From positions 930,001-994,000 of the forward strand of contig NZ_CP152376.1 in the NCBI RefSeq assembly GCF_038784515.1: 64,000 bases of DNA. The letters run 5' to 3'. Positions 36,307 to 45,315 of the stretch are shown piece by piece; within the stretch, counting starts at the first letter, position 1, and every line of letters starts with the position of its first letter. Origin of the DNA: Rhodoferax sp. GW822-FHT02A01. Lineage in GTDB: Bacteria; Pseudomonadota; Gammaproteobacteria; Burkholderiales; Burkholderiaceae_C. The position numbers and the translations under genes were made by a program. The notes beneath the pieces are model-generated. The model saw nothing but the letters and a program-made list of their open reading frames with translations, did not search any database and was not told the DNA's origin.

Positions 36307-37980
36307 TTAGAAAGAACGGGAAATATTGAAAGAGAGGTAGTCGCGGTCCCACAAGGTCTGGTCGAACAGGCCGACACCGTGCGGACCGTAGTAGTGGTTG
36401 AACAGCAAGCCACCTTTCCAGACGTTGTTGTAGGTAAAGTTCACCCCCGTGGAGACCGTGCCGCCGTGATCTACCCAGGCCGCAAAGACCCGCGAACGCC
36501 CGACGCTGTAGGACACCACCAAGGGGATCGACAAATCCAATCCATCCGCAGCCTGGAACCAATCAGCGGAGAATGCCGAGGTGATGGTTGCCGCGTCCTC
36601 GGTACTATGGTCTTGGGCAATCGATGCATTCAGCACGCCCTGGTTCTTTTCGACACTGGCCACGCGGTGGTAATCGATCTGTGTTGCAATGGAGCCGCCA
36701 TCGCGCATCAGGAAGTTGGGCTGAATCACGTGGATGTCCACCAGCGTCATGTGCTGCGTAGTGCCGACCGCGTACCCGGGATTGTTATTGTTGTCGTACG
36801 CGGGGCCACCCAGCAGGGTCGTTGTTGCAACGACGTAACCACTGCCGCCGGTCAGCGGCATGTTGCTGCGTTGCGAAACCTCCATCGACACGTTGTCGCT
36901 GCCCCATACGGTGCTGGCGCTGGCGCCCACCACACCGATGTTTTGGCCATACACCTGGGTGAATGTCGTCGGTGCAATGCTTGCCGGCGGCGTGAGCCCC
37001 AGTCCTGTCAACACGGGATTGACCCCCACGTTCAGATACACCGCAGAAGGTGTCTTGTCGTGGTAGTTGGCGGCGTACACCCCGTACTCCACATCGCCTC
37101 CCTTGATGCGTGCCTGCGCACCCCATTGGCCGCTGTCACTGGCGGTCTGATCGGGGGTGCGCGTGGTGATGCCCGGCAGGAAGGAGTGCGAAGGCCCCAG
37201 AAAGTCGTTGGGCGAGAGAAAGCTGCCGGGCGCGAAGAAGGGAGATTTCTGCCAGCCCAATTGGTAATAGGCGCCCAAGGTGAGCTTGTCATTCACCTGC
37301 AGGGAGCCCGACACCTGGGGCGTAGGCAGCAGAAACTCCTTGACCTGTGCTCCTGGCACGGTGGCCGCCTTGACGATATCCACCGGACCTTGTGCGGCGG
37401 CAATGCCATTGGAGCCTGACATGAGTGTTTCACCATAGATCACGGTGTGGTTGCCAAAGCGAACGGAAGCGGGCATGTCGCCGAGCAGCCCCTTCTTGTA
37501 CACAAAGGCATCCATCAAGCGTGAGCCCTGGCCCAGGGCGTCCACGGTGCCTGGGGCAAACTGATTGGCCGGCGTGCCCAGCGGATTGTTGGAAGTGGCC
37601 GCAGAGGTGTTGGCGTTGCCGCGTTGATAGACCGGGTCGTACCAGGCAGCGGCACTGACACGCAGGCCCGCATCGGCGCCAAAGCCCAGATCCAATTCAG
37701 TGAGCCAGTCCATCCGACTCGACGCGATGCCCTGGCGAAAACTGTTCTCGCCATCATCTGCCGCGCCCCCTGCGGCTGCATAGGTGGCAACCTGCGCCGC
37801 GTCCGGATTGTTCAGACGGTACATGGTGCTGTACTTGAACGTGTTGTCCCAACGCGCAGTGATGTCCGGATTGCCCGTATCGAATTCCATGGCAGAGGCC
37901 GATGCGCCTGCCAGCACTGTGACCACTGCGGTAGTGATCACGCTGAGTCCGACGCGACCCTTGCGATATTTATATTTCAT
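36307..37980 (-). CDS. DUF1302 outer-membrane protein (porin-like)
   Basis: A 557-residue protein with a signal peptide (VITTAVVTVLAGASASA) and alternating beta-strand composition ending in an aromatic residue (RDYLSFNISRSF), as outer-membrane barrels do. DUF1302 features include FDTGNPDITARWDNTFKYS near the N-terminus. I chose the ATG at 37980 since GGAGAC lies upstream; an earlier codon at 38001 is less likely. First gene of the envelope block. It is a likely entry or exit channel for the compound handled by the DUF1329 and RND proteins. Confidence 0.85.
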   Translation of the reverse strand: MKYKYRKGRVGLSVITTAVVTVLAGASASAMEFDTGNPDITARWDNTFKYSTMYRLNNPDAAQVATYAAAGGAADDGENSFRQGIASSRMDWLTELDLGFGADAGLRVSAAAWYDPVYQRGNANTSAATSNNPLGTPANQFAPGTVDALGQGSRLMDAFVYKKGLLGDMPASVRFGNHTVIYGETLMSGSNGIAAAQGPVDIVKAATVPGAQVKEFLLPTPQVSGSLQVNDKLTLGAYYQLGWQKSPFFAPGSFLSPNDFLGPSHSFLPGITTRTPDQTASDSGQWGAQARIKGGDVEYGVYAANYHDKTPSAVYLNVGVNPVLTGLGLTPPASIAPTTFTQVYGQNIGVVGASASTVWGSDNVSMEVSQRSNMPLTGGSGYVVATTTLLGGPAYDNNNNPGYAVGTTQHMTLVDIHVIQPNFLMRDGGSIATQIDYHRVASVEKNQGVLNASIAQDHSTEDAATITSAFSADWFQAADGLDLSIPLVVSYSVGRSRVFAAWVDHGGTVSTGVNFTYNNVWKGGLLFNHYYGPHGVGLFDQTLWDRDYLSFNISRSF

Positions 37981-38073
37981 CTTAGTTGTCTCCTTTTGCA
38001 AAAATTTTCAACATGACTGAATTCGAGTTGTCTGCGCTTGGTATGTAAGGTGGCGGCATTCTTAGATTGTTAC

Positions 38074-38100
38074 GCACAAGATATACTTTGTGCATAAATA
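38074..38100. promoter_or_regulatory. operator-like region in front of the DUF1302 gene
   Basis: GCACAA and TTGTGC form an inverted repeat (38074-38093, 8-base spacer), and the right arm runs into TGCATAAATA, which matches one half of the TGCAT-N3-ATGCA boxes at 19848, 21568 and 22255. It lies about 95-120 bases upstream of the DUF1302 start. It could place the envelope block under the same FCD regulator, but only a half-site fits. The remaining bases of 38002-38243 show no gene. Confidence 0.35.
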
Positions 38101-38381
38101 GCCGTTTGCGCATGATAGATCACAACTGCATTGAATTTATTCGTGAAAACCCTAGGCTTATGATTTGCCAATAACGCCGTAGTTGACGATCTGAGCGCTT
38201 CCCTACTGGCCGTACCAATCTAAGAACCAGGAATTCCGCCACTATGAAGATTGACGGATATGCAGAAGAACAGATTCAGCGAAGATGGTGGACACACCGC
38301 TTGAATCTTTATCGATCGCGCAGGAGGTTCTACCCACCTTCCAAGGAGTCCTCCACGCTTGCTGTGATCGAACTAGAGTTG

Positions 38382-38498
38382 CCAAACGCCAGCGCACTGC
38401 AAGAAACAGCAGCATCCATGGAAGAGCTAAGCGCCACGGCAAAGCAAACCGCTGAGAACGCGCGCCAATCGGACCAACTGGCCAAGAATGCCTCTACA
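38382..38498 (+). pseudogene. chemoreceptor (MCP) gene fragment
   Basis: Within an open frame that begins at 38244, residues 47-84 read PNASALQETAASMEELSATA and then KQTAENARQSDQLA. This is the standard HAMP-proximal signalling-helix sequence of methyl-accepting chemotaxis proteins. Nothing of the sensor, membrane helices or hairpin tip remains. The frame then passes directly into IS3-family transposase sequence at about 38499, so the fragment was probably brought in or cut by insertion. It is not a piece of the intact receptor at 29659, whose equivalent region differs. Confidence 0.7.
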
Positions 38499-38984
38499 GT
38501 CACCGACATCACCTACCTGCGTACCCACGAGGGTTGGTTGTTCCTGGCAGTGGTCATGGACCTGTTCTCGCGCTAGATAGACTGCTGGTCCATGAACGAG
38601 CGCATCACCAGCGAGCTGGCGCTCAACGCGCTGTTGATGGTAGTTTGGCGGCGCAAGCCCAAAGCGCAGGTCATGGTGCTTTCAGACCAGGGCAGCCAGT
38701 TCAGCAGCTACGACTGGCAAGACTTCCTTAAAGCACACAACCTGCTGGGCAGCATGAGCCGGCGGGGCAACTGCCATTACAACGCGGTGGCAGAGAGCTT
38801 CTTCCAACTGCTCAAGCGTGAGCGCATCAAGCGCAAGACCTACACAACCAGAGAGGAGGCCCGCCAAGACGTCTTTGATTACATCGAATTGTTTTACAAC
38901 CCCAAGCGCAGGCACAGCCATGCAAATGACCTGTCTCCTGTAGAGTTCGAGAAGCAATATTTCCTGAGGCTTAGCTCTGTTTAG
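38499..38984 (+). mobile_element. IS3-family transposase (OrfB) remnant with internal stop
   Basis: The frame shows the second half of an IS3-type DDE integrase: VTDITYLRTHEGWLFLAVVMDLFSR holds the first catalytic Asp, MVLSDQGSQFSSYDW the second, and CHYNAVAESFFQLLKRE the Glu. A TAG at 38574-38576 interrupts it in frame (probably from CAG). The reading resumes without shift as MNERITSELALNALL and ends at 38984 after HANDLSPVEFEKQYF. OrfA and the first half of OrfB are missing, and I see no clear terminal inverted repeat after the stop. The element is dead. Confidence 0.85.
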
Positions 38985-39069
38985 GAAATCCGGGGCGATT
39001 CAACTGGGAACACCCATTAGAGCCATATTTCTGGTTGAAAGGTTGCGATCGATGGCTTAAGTTAAACTG

Positions 39070-39080
39070 TTGTACTACAT
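39070..39080. promoter_or_regulatory. GntR/FadR-type operator, site 1 (autoregulatory)
   Basis: TTGTACTACAT matches the TTGT-N3-ACAA pattern of FCD-type GntR operators at 7 of the 8 defined positions. It lies 34 bases before the regulator ATG at 39115. A perfect copy of the pattern is at 39980. Confidence 0.5.
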
Positions 39081-39114
39081 CAAGATGACCATTCTTGAAG
39101 CACTAAATTTGAAC

Positions 39115-39936
39115 ATGAATCCCCCAACCTTTTTGGACAAACTCCCCGAGTTACGTGTCGGAACGAGGCTGTCCGAGCAGCTCGCCGAGGCGCTTGTCGT
39201 GAGCATACGAGACGGTCAATTGCCGTCTGGGGAAAGACTGCCAACCGAGAGCGCCTTGGTTCAAAGATTTGGCGTCAGCAGGACCGTGGTCCGTGAGGCC
39301 CTGTCGCGACTGAAGACCATGGGACTTATTGAATCGCGCCAAGGGTCGGGCGCCTTCGTAAAGAACAGCTCCCAATCGTCGGCAGATCAACTGGTCTTGA
39401 CCTCGGACGGCTCGGTGAATGCGGTGATTCAGATGGTTGAAATGCGCAGGGCATTGGAGGCAGAGTCCGCTGCCTTGGCCGCTGCAAGAAGAACGCCCGC
39501 TGACATCAAGAGTATCAAAGAAAAGATTGCCGCTCTTGAACGCGCCGTAGCAGCGGGCGGTGACGGCGTGGCGGAGGACGTGGCCTTTCACACGGCCATC
39601 GCAACCGCCGCCAACAACCCGTTTTTGCTGGCGACCCTGGCTTACCTGAACCAGTTCTTGCGTGACGCCACACGGGTCACGCGCGCCAACGAGTCCACAC
39701 GGTCGGACTTCGCACAACAGGTGCGTGACGAGCATGCGCAAATCGTGAAGTGCATTGAAGCAGGCGATACAACCGCCGCGCGCATGGCGGGTGCCATGCA
39801 TATGGTCAATGCGGCTGAGCGCATCGCGCGCGCCGACCCCAAGTTCTGGGCGCAGCAAGGCGTGCGTCTGGCGGACCGGTTGCGCTCCGAATTGGGCGCG
39901 CCACAGACACCCACCAAAAAAGCGAGTCGGAAGTAG
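39115..39936 (+). CDS. GntR-family regulator, FCD (FadR-like) subfamily, of the threonate/erythronate cluster
   Basis: A 273-residue protein from the ATG at 39115 (MNPPTFLDKLPELRVG). The winged helix reads LPTESALVQRFGVSRTVVREALSRLKTMGLIESRQGSGAFV. The FCD domain follows, with metal-binding positions in EMRRALEAESAALAAARR, EDVAFHTAIATAANNPFLL and DEHAQIVKCIEAGDTTAARMAGAMHM. It probably represses the MFS-ltnD-denD-otnKCI operon until a tetronate-type acid binds. Pattern-matching operators lie before its own start and before the transporter. Confidence 0.87.
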   Translation: MNPPTFLDKLPELRVGTRLSEQLAEALVVSIRDGQLPSGERLPTESALVQRFGVSRTVVREALSRLKTMGLIESRQGSGAFVKNSSQSSADQLVLTSDGSVNAVIQMVEMRRALEAESAALAAARRTPADIKSIKEKIAALERAVAAGGDGVAEDVAFHTAIATAANNPFLLATLAYLNQFLRDATRVTRANESTRSDFAQQVRDEHAQIVKCIEAGDTTAARMAGAMHMVNAAERIARADPKFWAQQGVRLADRLRSELGAPQTPTKKASRK

Positions 39937-39979
39937 CTAGGGTAAATACCAATGCGAAGGATTTGCCCCCTGATTAAAG

Positions 39980-40007
39980 TTGTCGTACAAGATGTTATCT
40001 AGATAAC
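39980..40007. promoter_or_regulatory. GntR/FadR-type operator, site 2, with adjacent palindrome
   Basis: TTGTCGTACAA (39980-39990) fits the TTGT-N3-ACAA pattern perfectly. Four bases on lies the perfect 14-bp palindrome GTTATCTAGATAAC (39994-40007). Both lie in the 120-base gap between the regulator stop and the transporter ATG at 40057. One or both should be the binding site of the preceding regulator. Confidence 0.6.
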
Positions 40008-40056
40008 AAACAACTTGGTGCGATCCAGCACCTTGATTAACCAGGAGAACTGTTTC

Positions 40057-41370
40057 ATGAGTACGTCCGTCGCTCCCCCCTTATCGCTATCCGTCGAGGA
40101 TCCAGAAAGCAGCGTCTATCGCAAGGTCTTCTGGCGCATCGTCCCTTTCCTCATGCTCTGCTATGTGGTTGCCTACCTGGACCGGGTCAACGTGGGCTTT
40201 GCCAAACTGCAAATGGGACAAGACCTCGGGTTCAGCGAAACTGTGTTCGGTCTGGGCGCCGGCATTTTCTTTGCGGGTTACTTTTTGTTTGAACTGCCCA
40301 GCAACTTGCTGATGAACAAGATTGGCGCACGCATCTGGATCGCGCGGATCATGATCACCTGGGGCCTGATCTCCGCGGCGTTTGTGTATGTCACTACGCC
40401 GACGGAGTTCTACATCATGCGATTCCTCCTGGGCCTAGCCGAGGCCGGCTTCTATCCCGGCGTGATTCTGTACATGACATACTGGTTTCCTGCGCATCGC
40501 CGGGCCAAGATCGTCGCGGTCTTCATGTCGGCCATTCCTGTTGCCGGCATCTTTGGCAACCCGCTGTCGGGCTGGATCATGGATGCATTTCAAAGCACCG
40601 GCAGCATGCATGGCTGGCAATGGATGTTCATCATTGAAGCCCTACCTGCGTTGCTGGTGGGTGTGGCCGTCATCTTCTTCCTGGACAACAGTATTGAAAA
40701 GGCCAAGTGGCTCACGGCGGACGAAAAGAAGTACCTGCAAAGCGAAGTGGACAAGGATCGCCAGCATGGCGTGAAGGGTCCTCACTCGGTGGGCGCCGTG
40801 TTCAAGGACGGCCGCATCTGGATGATGTGCCTGATCTACTTTACCTTCGTGATGGGGCAGTACGGTTTGACCTTCTGGATGCCCACCCTGGTCAAGGCCA
40901 CCGGCATCAAGGGCAATCTGAACATTGGACTGCTGAGCGCCATCCCGTTCATCTGCGCCATCATCGCGATGAACATCTGCGGCCGCAGCGCAGACGCCCG
41001 TCGTGAACGCCGCTGGCATCTGATCGTTCCCGCCTTGGTGGGGGCCGTGGGCTTTACCGTTGCCGCGTCCTTTGCCGACAACGTGGTCGTCTCCATCGTC
41101 TTCCTGTCCATGGCCGCTGCAGGTGTTCTCACTTGCGCCCCGCTGTTCTGGTCCTTGCCCACTGCCTTCCTGACCGGCACTGGTGCGGCGGCAGGCATTG
41201 CCGTCATCAATTCGGTCGGCAACCTGGCCGGCTTCGCCAGCCCTTACATGATTGGATTCCTGAAGGATCTGACCCACAGCACCCAGATCGGCATGTACGT
41301 GCTGGCCGGCATGCTGGTATTGGGTGCCATCCTGGTTTGGCGCACCCCGGCCAAGCTGGTCAATCGCTGA
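40057..41370 (+). CDS. MFS transporter, anion:cation symporter (ACS) family
   Basis: A 437-residue protein with 12 predicted membrane helices. ACS-type signatures: LCYVVAYLDRVNVGFAKLQM, FELPSNLLMNKIGARIWIARIMITWG, and RFLLGLAEAGFYPGVILYMTYWFPAHRRAK. Relatives take up hexuronates, galactonate, tartrate and similar sugar acids by proton symport. First gene of the threonate/erythronate operon, so it should import L-threonate and/or D-erythronate. I chose the ATG at 40057 with CAGGAGAAC upstream; the frame is open 14 codons further up. Confidence 0.88.
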   Translation: MSTSVAPPLSLSVEDPESSVYRKVFWRIVPFLMLCYVVAYLDRVNVGFAKLQMGQDLGFSETVFGLGAGIFFAGYFLFELPSNLLMNKIGARIWIARIMITWGLISAAFVYVTTPTEFYIMRFLLGLAEAGFYPGVILYMTYWFPAHRRAKIVAVFMSAIPVAGIFGNPLSGWIMDAFQSTGSMHGWQWMFIIEALPALLVGVAVIFFLDNSIEKAKWLTADEKKYLQSEVDKDRQHGVKGPHSVGAVFKDGRIWMMCLIYFTFVMGQYGLTFWMPTLVKATGIKGNLNIGLLSAIPFICAIIAMNICGRSADARRERRWHLIVPALVGAVGFTVAASFADNVVVSIVFLSMAAAGVLTCAPLFWSLPTAFLTGTGAAAGIAVINSVGNLAGFASPYMIGFLKDLTHSTQIGMYVLAGMLVLGAILVWRTPAKLVNR

Positions 41371-41404
41371 GCTTTTCATTGATCACTACGACGCAAGAAA
41401 AACC

Positions 41405-42298
41405 ATGAATCAAACAATTGGAATCATCGGCCTGGGCGCCATGGGCAAGGGAATGGCCACCTCGCTGCGCCGCGCAGGCTACCAAGTGCATGTCTGCGAC
41501 GTGCGGCCCGAGGTTGCACAGGCCTTTGCAGCGGAGGGCGGTGTGGCCTGTGCCAGCCCTGCAGAAGTGGCGGCGCAATGCGAAGTCGTGGTCAGTGTGG
41601 TGGTGAACGCCGCGCAAACCGAGGCGGTGCTGTTTGGCGACGGTGGCGCAGCTGCCGCGCTACGGCATGGCAGTGTGTTTGTGATGTGTTCCACTGTGGA
41701 CCCGAACTGGTCCATTGCACTGGAATCGCGCCTTGCAGAACAAGGCATTCTGTACCTCGATGCACCCATCTCCGGCGGTGCGGCCAAGGCTGCCTCGGGC
41801 CAGATGACCATGATGACCGCAGGTACCCCGGAAGCCTATGCCAAGGTCGGCGCTGCGCTCGATGCCATGGCCGCCAAGGTGTATCGACTAGGTGACAAGG
41901 CCGGTGCCGGCAGCAAGGTCAAGATCATCAACCAGCTGCTGGCCGGTGTCCATATTGCCGCTGCAGCCGAAGCAATGGCGCTGGGCATTCGTGAAGGGGT
42001 GGACGCAAAAGCCATCTATGAGGTCATTACCAACAGCGCCGGCAACAGCTGGATGTTTGAGAACCGCATGGCCCATGTGCTGGCCGGTGACTACACGCCG
42101 CTGTCGGCGGTAGACATCTTTGTGAAGGATCTGGGCCTGGTGCTGGACACGGCACGTTCCAGCAAGTTCCCCTTGCCGCTCTCTGCCACGGCGCACCAGA
42201 TGTTCATGCAGGCATCGAGTGCAGGCCATGGCCGTGAGGACGACTCAGCCGTCATCAAGATATTTCCCGGCATTACCCTGCCGGATAGACAGGCATAG
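41405..42298 (+). CDS. ltnD: L-threonate dehydrogenase (HIBADH-family)
   Basis: A 297-residue 3-hydroxyisobutyrate-dehydrogenase-like enzyme. NAD-binding IIGLGAMGKGMATSLRRAGY, the catalytic-region DAPISGGAAKAASGQMTMMTAG and the catalytic Lys region GAGSKVKIINQLLAGVHIAAAAEA are all intact. LtnD oxidises L-threonate at C2 to 2-oxo-tetronate. The call rests on family plus the complete set of otnK, otnC and otnI in the same operon. The ATG at 41405 was chosen by the Rossmann start; the open frame upstream lies in the end of the transporter gene. Confidence 0.85.
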   Translation: MNQTIGIIGLGAMGKGMATSLRRAGYQVHVCDVRPEVAQAFAAEGGVACASPAEVAAQCEVVVSVVVNAAQTEAVLFGDGGAAAALRHGSVFVMCSTVDPNWSIALESRLAEQGILYLDAPISGGAAKAASGQMTMMTAGTPEAYAKVGAALDAMAAKVYRLGDKAGAGSKVKIINQLLAGVHIAAAAEAMALGIREGVDAKAIYEVITNSAGNSWMFENRMAHVLAGDYTPLSAVDIFVKDLGLVLDTARSSKFPLPLSATAHQMFMQASSAGHGREDDSAVIKIFPGITLPDRQA

Positions 42299-42303
42299 TC
42301 ACC

Positions 42304-43299
42304 ATGCAGGTACTGATCACCGGCGGTGCCGGATTTCTGGGTCAACGACTCGCGCGGGCCTTGCTGGAGCGGGGCACGCTCAGGCTTGCGGGTGCTGAAG
42401 AGCAGGCAATATCATCGTTGGTGCTGACCGATCTGGTCGCGCCAGCGGGGCCGTTGATGGACGATGCCCGCGTGCGCAGTGTCGCTGGTGATCTCAATTC
42501 CGTGCTGGCACGCACACCCAGTCTGGTACGTGATGCCGACCTGATTGTCCACCTGGCGGCTGCAGTCAGTGGCGACTGCGAGGCCGATCTGGATCTGGGG
42601 CTGCACAGCAACCTGGATGCCACATTGGCCTTGTTGCAGGCCGCGCGGCATGGCGAAAGATGTCCGGTGTTGGTGTACGCCAGTTCGGTGGCTGTATTTG
42701 GCGCCATGCCAGGCCTGCCCTTGCCGCACACCATCGAGGACAACACCTTGCCCGCTCCACAGAGTAGCTACGGCATCCAGAAATTCACGGGCGAGCAACT
42801 GGTCGCGGACTTCACCCGGCGCGGTCTGGTGGATGGTCGCAATGTGCGTTTGATGACTGTGGCCGTACGCCCCGGAAAGCCCAACGGCGCGGCTTCCGGC
42901 TTTCTCAGCAGTATGGTGCGTGAACCACTGGCCGGCCTGCGCGCCACGGTTCCGGTGCCTCCCGAAACCTGCGTGGCGCTGGCCACGCCAACCAACACGA
43001 TTGCCGGATTGTTGTGCGCCATAGAGTCAACGGCGCAGCAGTGGGGCCCGCGCACTGCGGTCAACCTGCCAGCCCTCAGCACCACCGTGGGCGAAATAGC
43101 CGAAGCGCTGAAGCGTGCTGCCGGTGCCGAAGTTGCCCGATTGCTGGACTGGACACCGGACGCCCGCATCACTTCCATTGTGGGTGGCTGGCCCAGTCGC
43201 TTCCATGCCCAGCGAGCCCATGACCTCAGTCTGCGCGCCGACAGCTCGGCCGATGCCCTGTTGCAAGACTACCTAGATACCGTGAGACCGTCCCTATGA
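42304..43299 (+). CDS. denD: D-erythronate dehydrogenase (NAD-dependent epimerase/dehydratase fold)
   Basis: A 331-residue extended short-chain dehydrogenase. It has VLITGGAGFLGQRLARALL at the N-terminus, the SSVAVFG strand and the catalytic YGIQK (Tyr-x3-Lys). DenD converts D-erythronate to 2-oxo-tetronate, joining the LtnD route at the same isomerase. It starts 5 bases after ltnD and its stop overlaps otnK by ATGA. Having both dehydrogenases in one operon implies use of both stereochemical classes of C4 sugar acid. Confidence 0.85.
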   Translation: MQVLITGGAGFLGQRLARALLERGTLRLAGAEEQAISSLVLTDLVAPAGPLMDDARVRSVAGDLNSVLARTPSLVRDADLIVHLAAAVSGDCEADLDLGLHSNLDATLALLQAARHGERCPVLVYASSVAVFGAMPGLPLPHTIEDNTLPAPQSSYGIQKFTGEQLVADFTRRGLVDGRNVRLMTVAVRPGKPNGAASGFLSSMVREPLAGLRATVPVPPETCVALATPTNTIAGLLCAIESTAQQWGPRTAVNLPALSTTVGEIAEALKRAAGAEVARLLDWTPDARITSIVGGWPSRFHAQRAHDLSLRADSSADALLQDYLDTVRPSL

Positions 43300-44600
43300 A
43301 CAAACGTCCCGTCCTGGGTTGCATTGCCGATGACTTCACCGGCGCAACCGACCTCGCCAACAACTTGGTACGCAGTGGCATGCGCACAGTGCAAACCATT
43401 GGGGTGCCAGCCGATGCTGCAGAACCCATAGACGCCGACGTGATTGTGGTCGCACTGAAGTCCCGCACCATTCCTGCGGCAGAGGCAGTAGAGCAGTCCT
43501 TGAACGCATTGCGTTGGTTGCAATCGCAAGGCGTGCAGCAAATCTATTTCAAGTACTGCTCCACCTTCGACTCCACGCCCCTGGGCAATATCGGGCCGGT
43601 CACTGAGGCCTTGCTGGACGCCCTGCACGGCCCAGGCCAGGGTTTCACCATCGTGTGCCCCGCTTTCCCCGAGAACCAGCGCACCGTGTTCAAAGGCCAT
43701 CTTTTTGTGGGCGACCTGCTGCTGAGCGACAGCGGCATGCGCCAACACCCGCTCACGCCCATGACCGATGCGAATCTGGTGCGGGTGATGCAATCCCAGA
43801 CCCATCGCAAGGTGGACCTGGTGCCCTATGGAATTGTCAGTCAGGGCCCCACTGCCATTGCCGCGCGATTTGCAGCACTGCAAGCCCAGGGCGTGGGCGT
43901 GGCCGTGGTCGATGCCATCAGCAATGCCGACCTGATGGACATTGGCAAGGCGTTGGCCGGCATGCCCCTGGTCACTGCAGGTTCCGGGATTGCGATTGGC
44001 CTGCCCCAAAATTGGAACAACGCAGCCAGCCGCACAGGCGTCAGTGCAGATACCTTGCCTGCAGCAACCGGGTTGCGTGCCGTGGTGTCTGGCAGTTGCT
44101 CGCAAGCGACCAATGGCCAGGTGCTCCATTTCCGGCAGCAAGGTGGGCCGGCATTTGCCGTGGATCCGCTGGCGATTGCCGCCGGAGAAGATGTAGTCGC
44201 CAAGGCCCTGGCGTGGGCCAAGCCGCTGCTGCCGCAAGGGCCGGTGCTGATTTACGCCACCGCTGAGTCCAACGCAGTGCAGGAAGTGCAGGCCAAGTTG
44301 GGTGTGGCCCGCGCGGGCGAAATGGTGGAGCAAGCGCTGTCACGCATCGCGGTGGGTCTGATAGACCTGGGCGTACATCAGCTCGTGGTGGCCGGCGGTG
44401 AGACTTCCGGAGCCGTGGTGCAGGCTCTGGGTGTGCAACGTATGGCGATTGGGCCGCAAATCGATCCCGGGGTACCATGGACCGCCGTGCAGTCTGCGCA
44501 ATGGCCACAAAAGACCTTGCACCTGGCGTTGAAGTCTGGCAACTTTGGCACGGTCGACTTCTTCACCAATGCCTTTGCCCTGTTGCAGACACCATCATGA
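43296..44600 (+). CDS. otnK: 3-oxo-tetronate kinase (DUF1537 / four-carbon acid sugar kinase)
   Basis: A 434-residue DUF1537 kinase. The N-terminal substrate domain begins LGCIADDFTGATDLANNLVRSGM, the family hallmark, with FKYCSTFDSTPLGNIGPV and ENQRTVFKGHLFVGD following. The C-terminal nucleotide domain has ELVVAGGETSGAVVQALG-like sequence (LVVAGGETSGAVVQALGV). It phosphorylates 3-oxo-tetronate with ATP. DUF1537 proteins were assigned to this role in acid-sugar pathways. Overlaps denD and otnC by ATGA on both sides. Confidence 0.9.
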   Translation: MNKRPVLGCIADDFTGATDLANNLVRSGMRTVQTIGVPADAAEPIDADVIVVALKSRTIPAAEAVEQSLNALRWLQSQGVQQIYFKYCSTFDSTPLGNIGPVTEALLDALHGPGQGFTIVCPAFPENQRTVFKGHLFVGDLLLSDSGMRQHPLTPMTDANLVRVMQSQTHRKVDLVPYGIVSQGPTAIAARFAALQAQGVGVAVVDAISNADLMDIGKALAGMPLVTAGSGIAIGLPQNWNNAASRTGVSADTLPAATGLRAVVSGSCSQATNGQVLHFRQQGGPAFAVDPLAIAAGEDVVAKALAWAKPLLPQGPVLIYATAESNAVQEVQAKLGVARAGEMVEQALSRIAVGLIDLGVHQLVVAGGETSGAVVQALGVQRMAIGPQIDPGVPWTAVQSAQWPQKTLHLALKSGNFGTVDFFTNAFALLQTPS

Positions 44601-45244
44601 CCAGCGCCTTGCGCGAAGAAATCTGCCGGATCGGTGCATCGCTGTTTGCACGCGGTTATGTGCATGCCACAGCCGGCAACATCAGTGTGCGTACCGACGA
44701 CGGCTACCTCATCACACCTACGGATGCCTGCCTGGGCAATCTGGATCCGGCCAAGCTGGCGTTTGTGAACGCCGACGGTGACCAGGTCTCTGGAGACAGG
44801 GCTTCGAAAACGCTGGCCTTGCACCGCAAGATCTATGGCAGCGACCCTGATGCACGCTGTGTGATCCACACCCACTCCACCCATCTGGTTGCGTTGACGC
44901 TGTCATGGGTGTGGTCGCAGGACGATATCCTGCCGCCCATCACGCCCTATTACGTGATGAAGGTCGGCCACGTGCCGTTGATTCCCTACCACCGCCCCGG
45001 TGATCCGGCCGTTGGCACCTTGGTTGCCGCACGCATCAGCGCCATGCGCAACAAGGGCACACCCATTCGGGCCGTCATGCTGGACCGCCTGGGCCCCAAC
45101 GTCTGGCACACCAGCCCCGCCAATGCCAGTGCGGTACTGGAAGAGCTGGAAGAAACCGCCCGCTTGTATCTGCTTGCACGTCCGCAGGCGCTGTCGGATG
45201 GACAATTGGAAGAACTGCGAACACACTTTGGTGCCCACTGGTAA
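44597..45244 (+). CDS. otnC: 3-oxo-tetronate 4-phosphate decarboxylase (class II aldolase fold)
   Basis: A 215-residue class II aldolase/adducin-type protein. Zinc ligands are visible in CVIHTHSTHLVALT (His-x-His), and the N-terminal YVHATAGNISVRTDDGYLITPT matches the phosphate-binding region. It decarboxylates 3-oxo-tetronate 4-phosphate to dihydroxyacetone phosphate and CO2, feeding glycolysis. I chose the ATG at 44597, overlapping the otnK stop; a start 40 codons earlier would lie inside otnK. Confidence 0.88.
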   Translation: MTSALREEICRIGASLFARGYVHATAGNISVRTDDGYLITPTDACLGNLDPAKLAFVNADGDQVSGDRASKTLALHRKIYGSDPDARCVIHTHSTHLVALTLSWVWSQDDILPPITPYYVMKVGHVPLIPYHRPGDPAVGTLVAARISAMRNKGTPIRAVMLDRLGPNVWHTSPANASAVLEELEETARLYLLARPQALSDGQLEELRTHFGAHW

Positions 45245-45315
45245 GCAGTGTACCAGCTGCGTCCTCAACGCTTCGACATTGATTTATTAATACCTCACCT
45301 ATTCAGGAATCGACC

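Noticed and set aside
35941..37419. Long plus-strand open frame (492 codons) spanning the DUF1329 and DUF1302 genes
   Set aside because: Antisense to two genes with clear signal peptides and family features; it has no protein-like motifs of its own.
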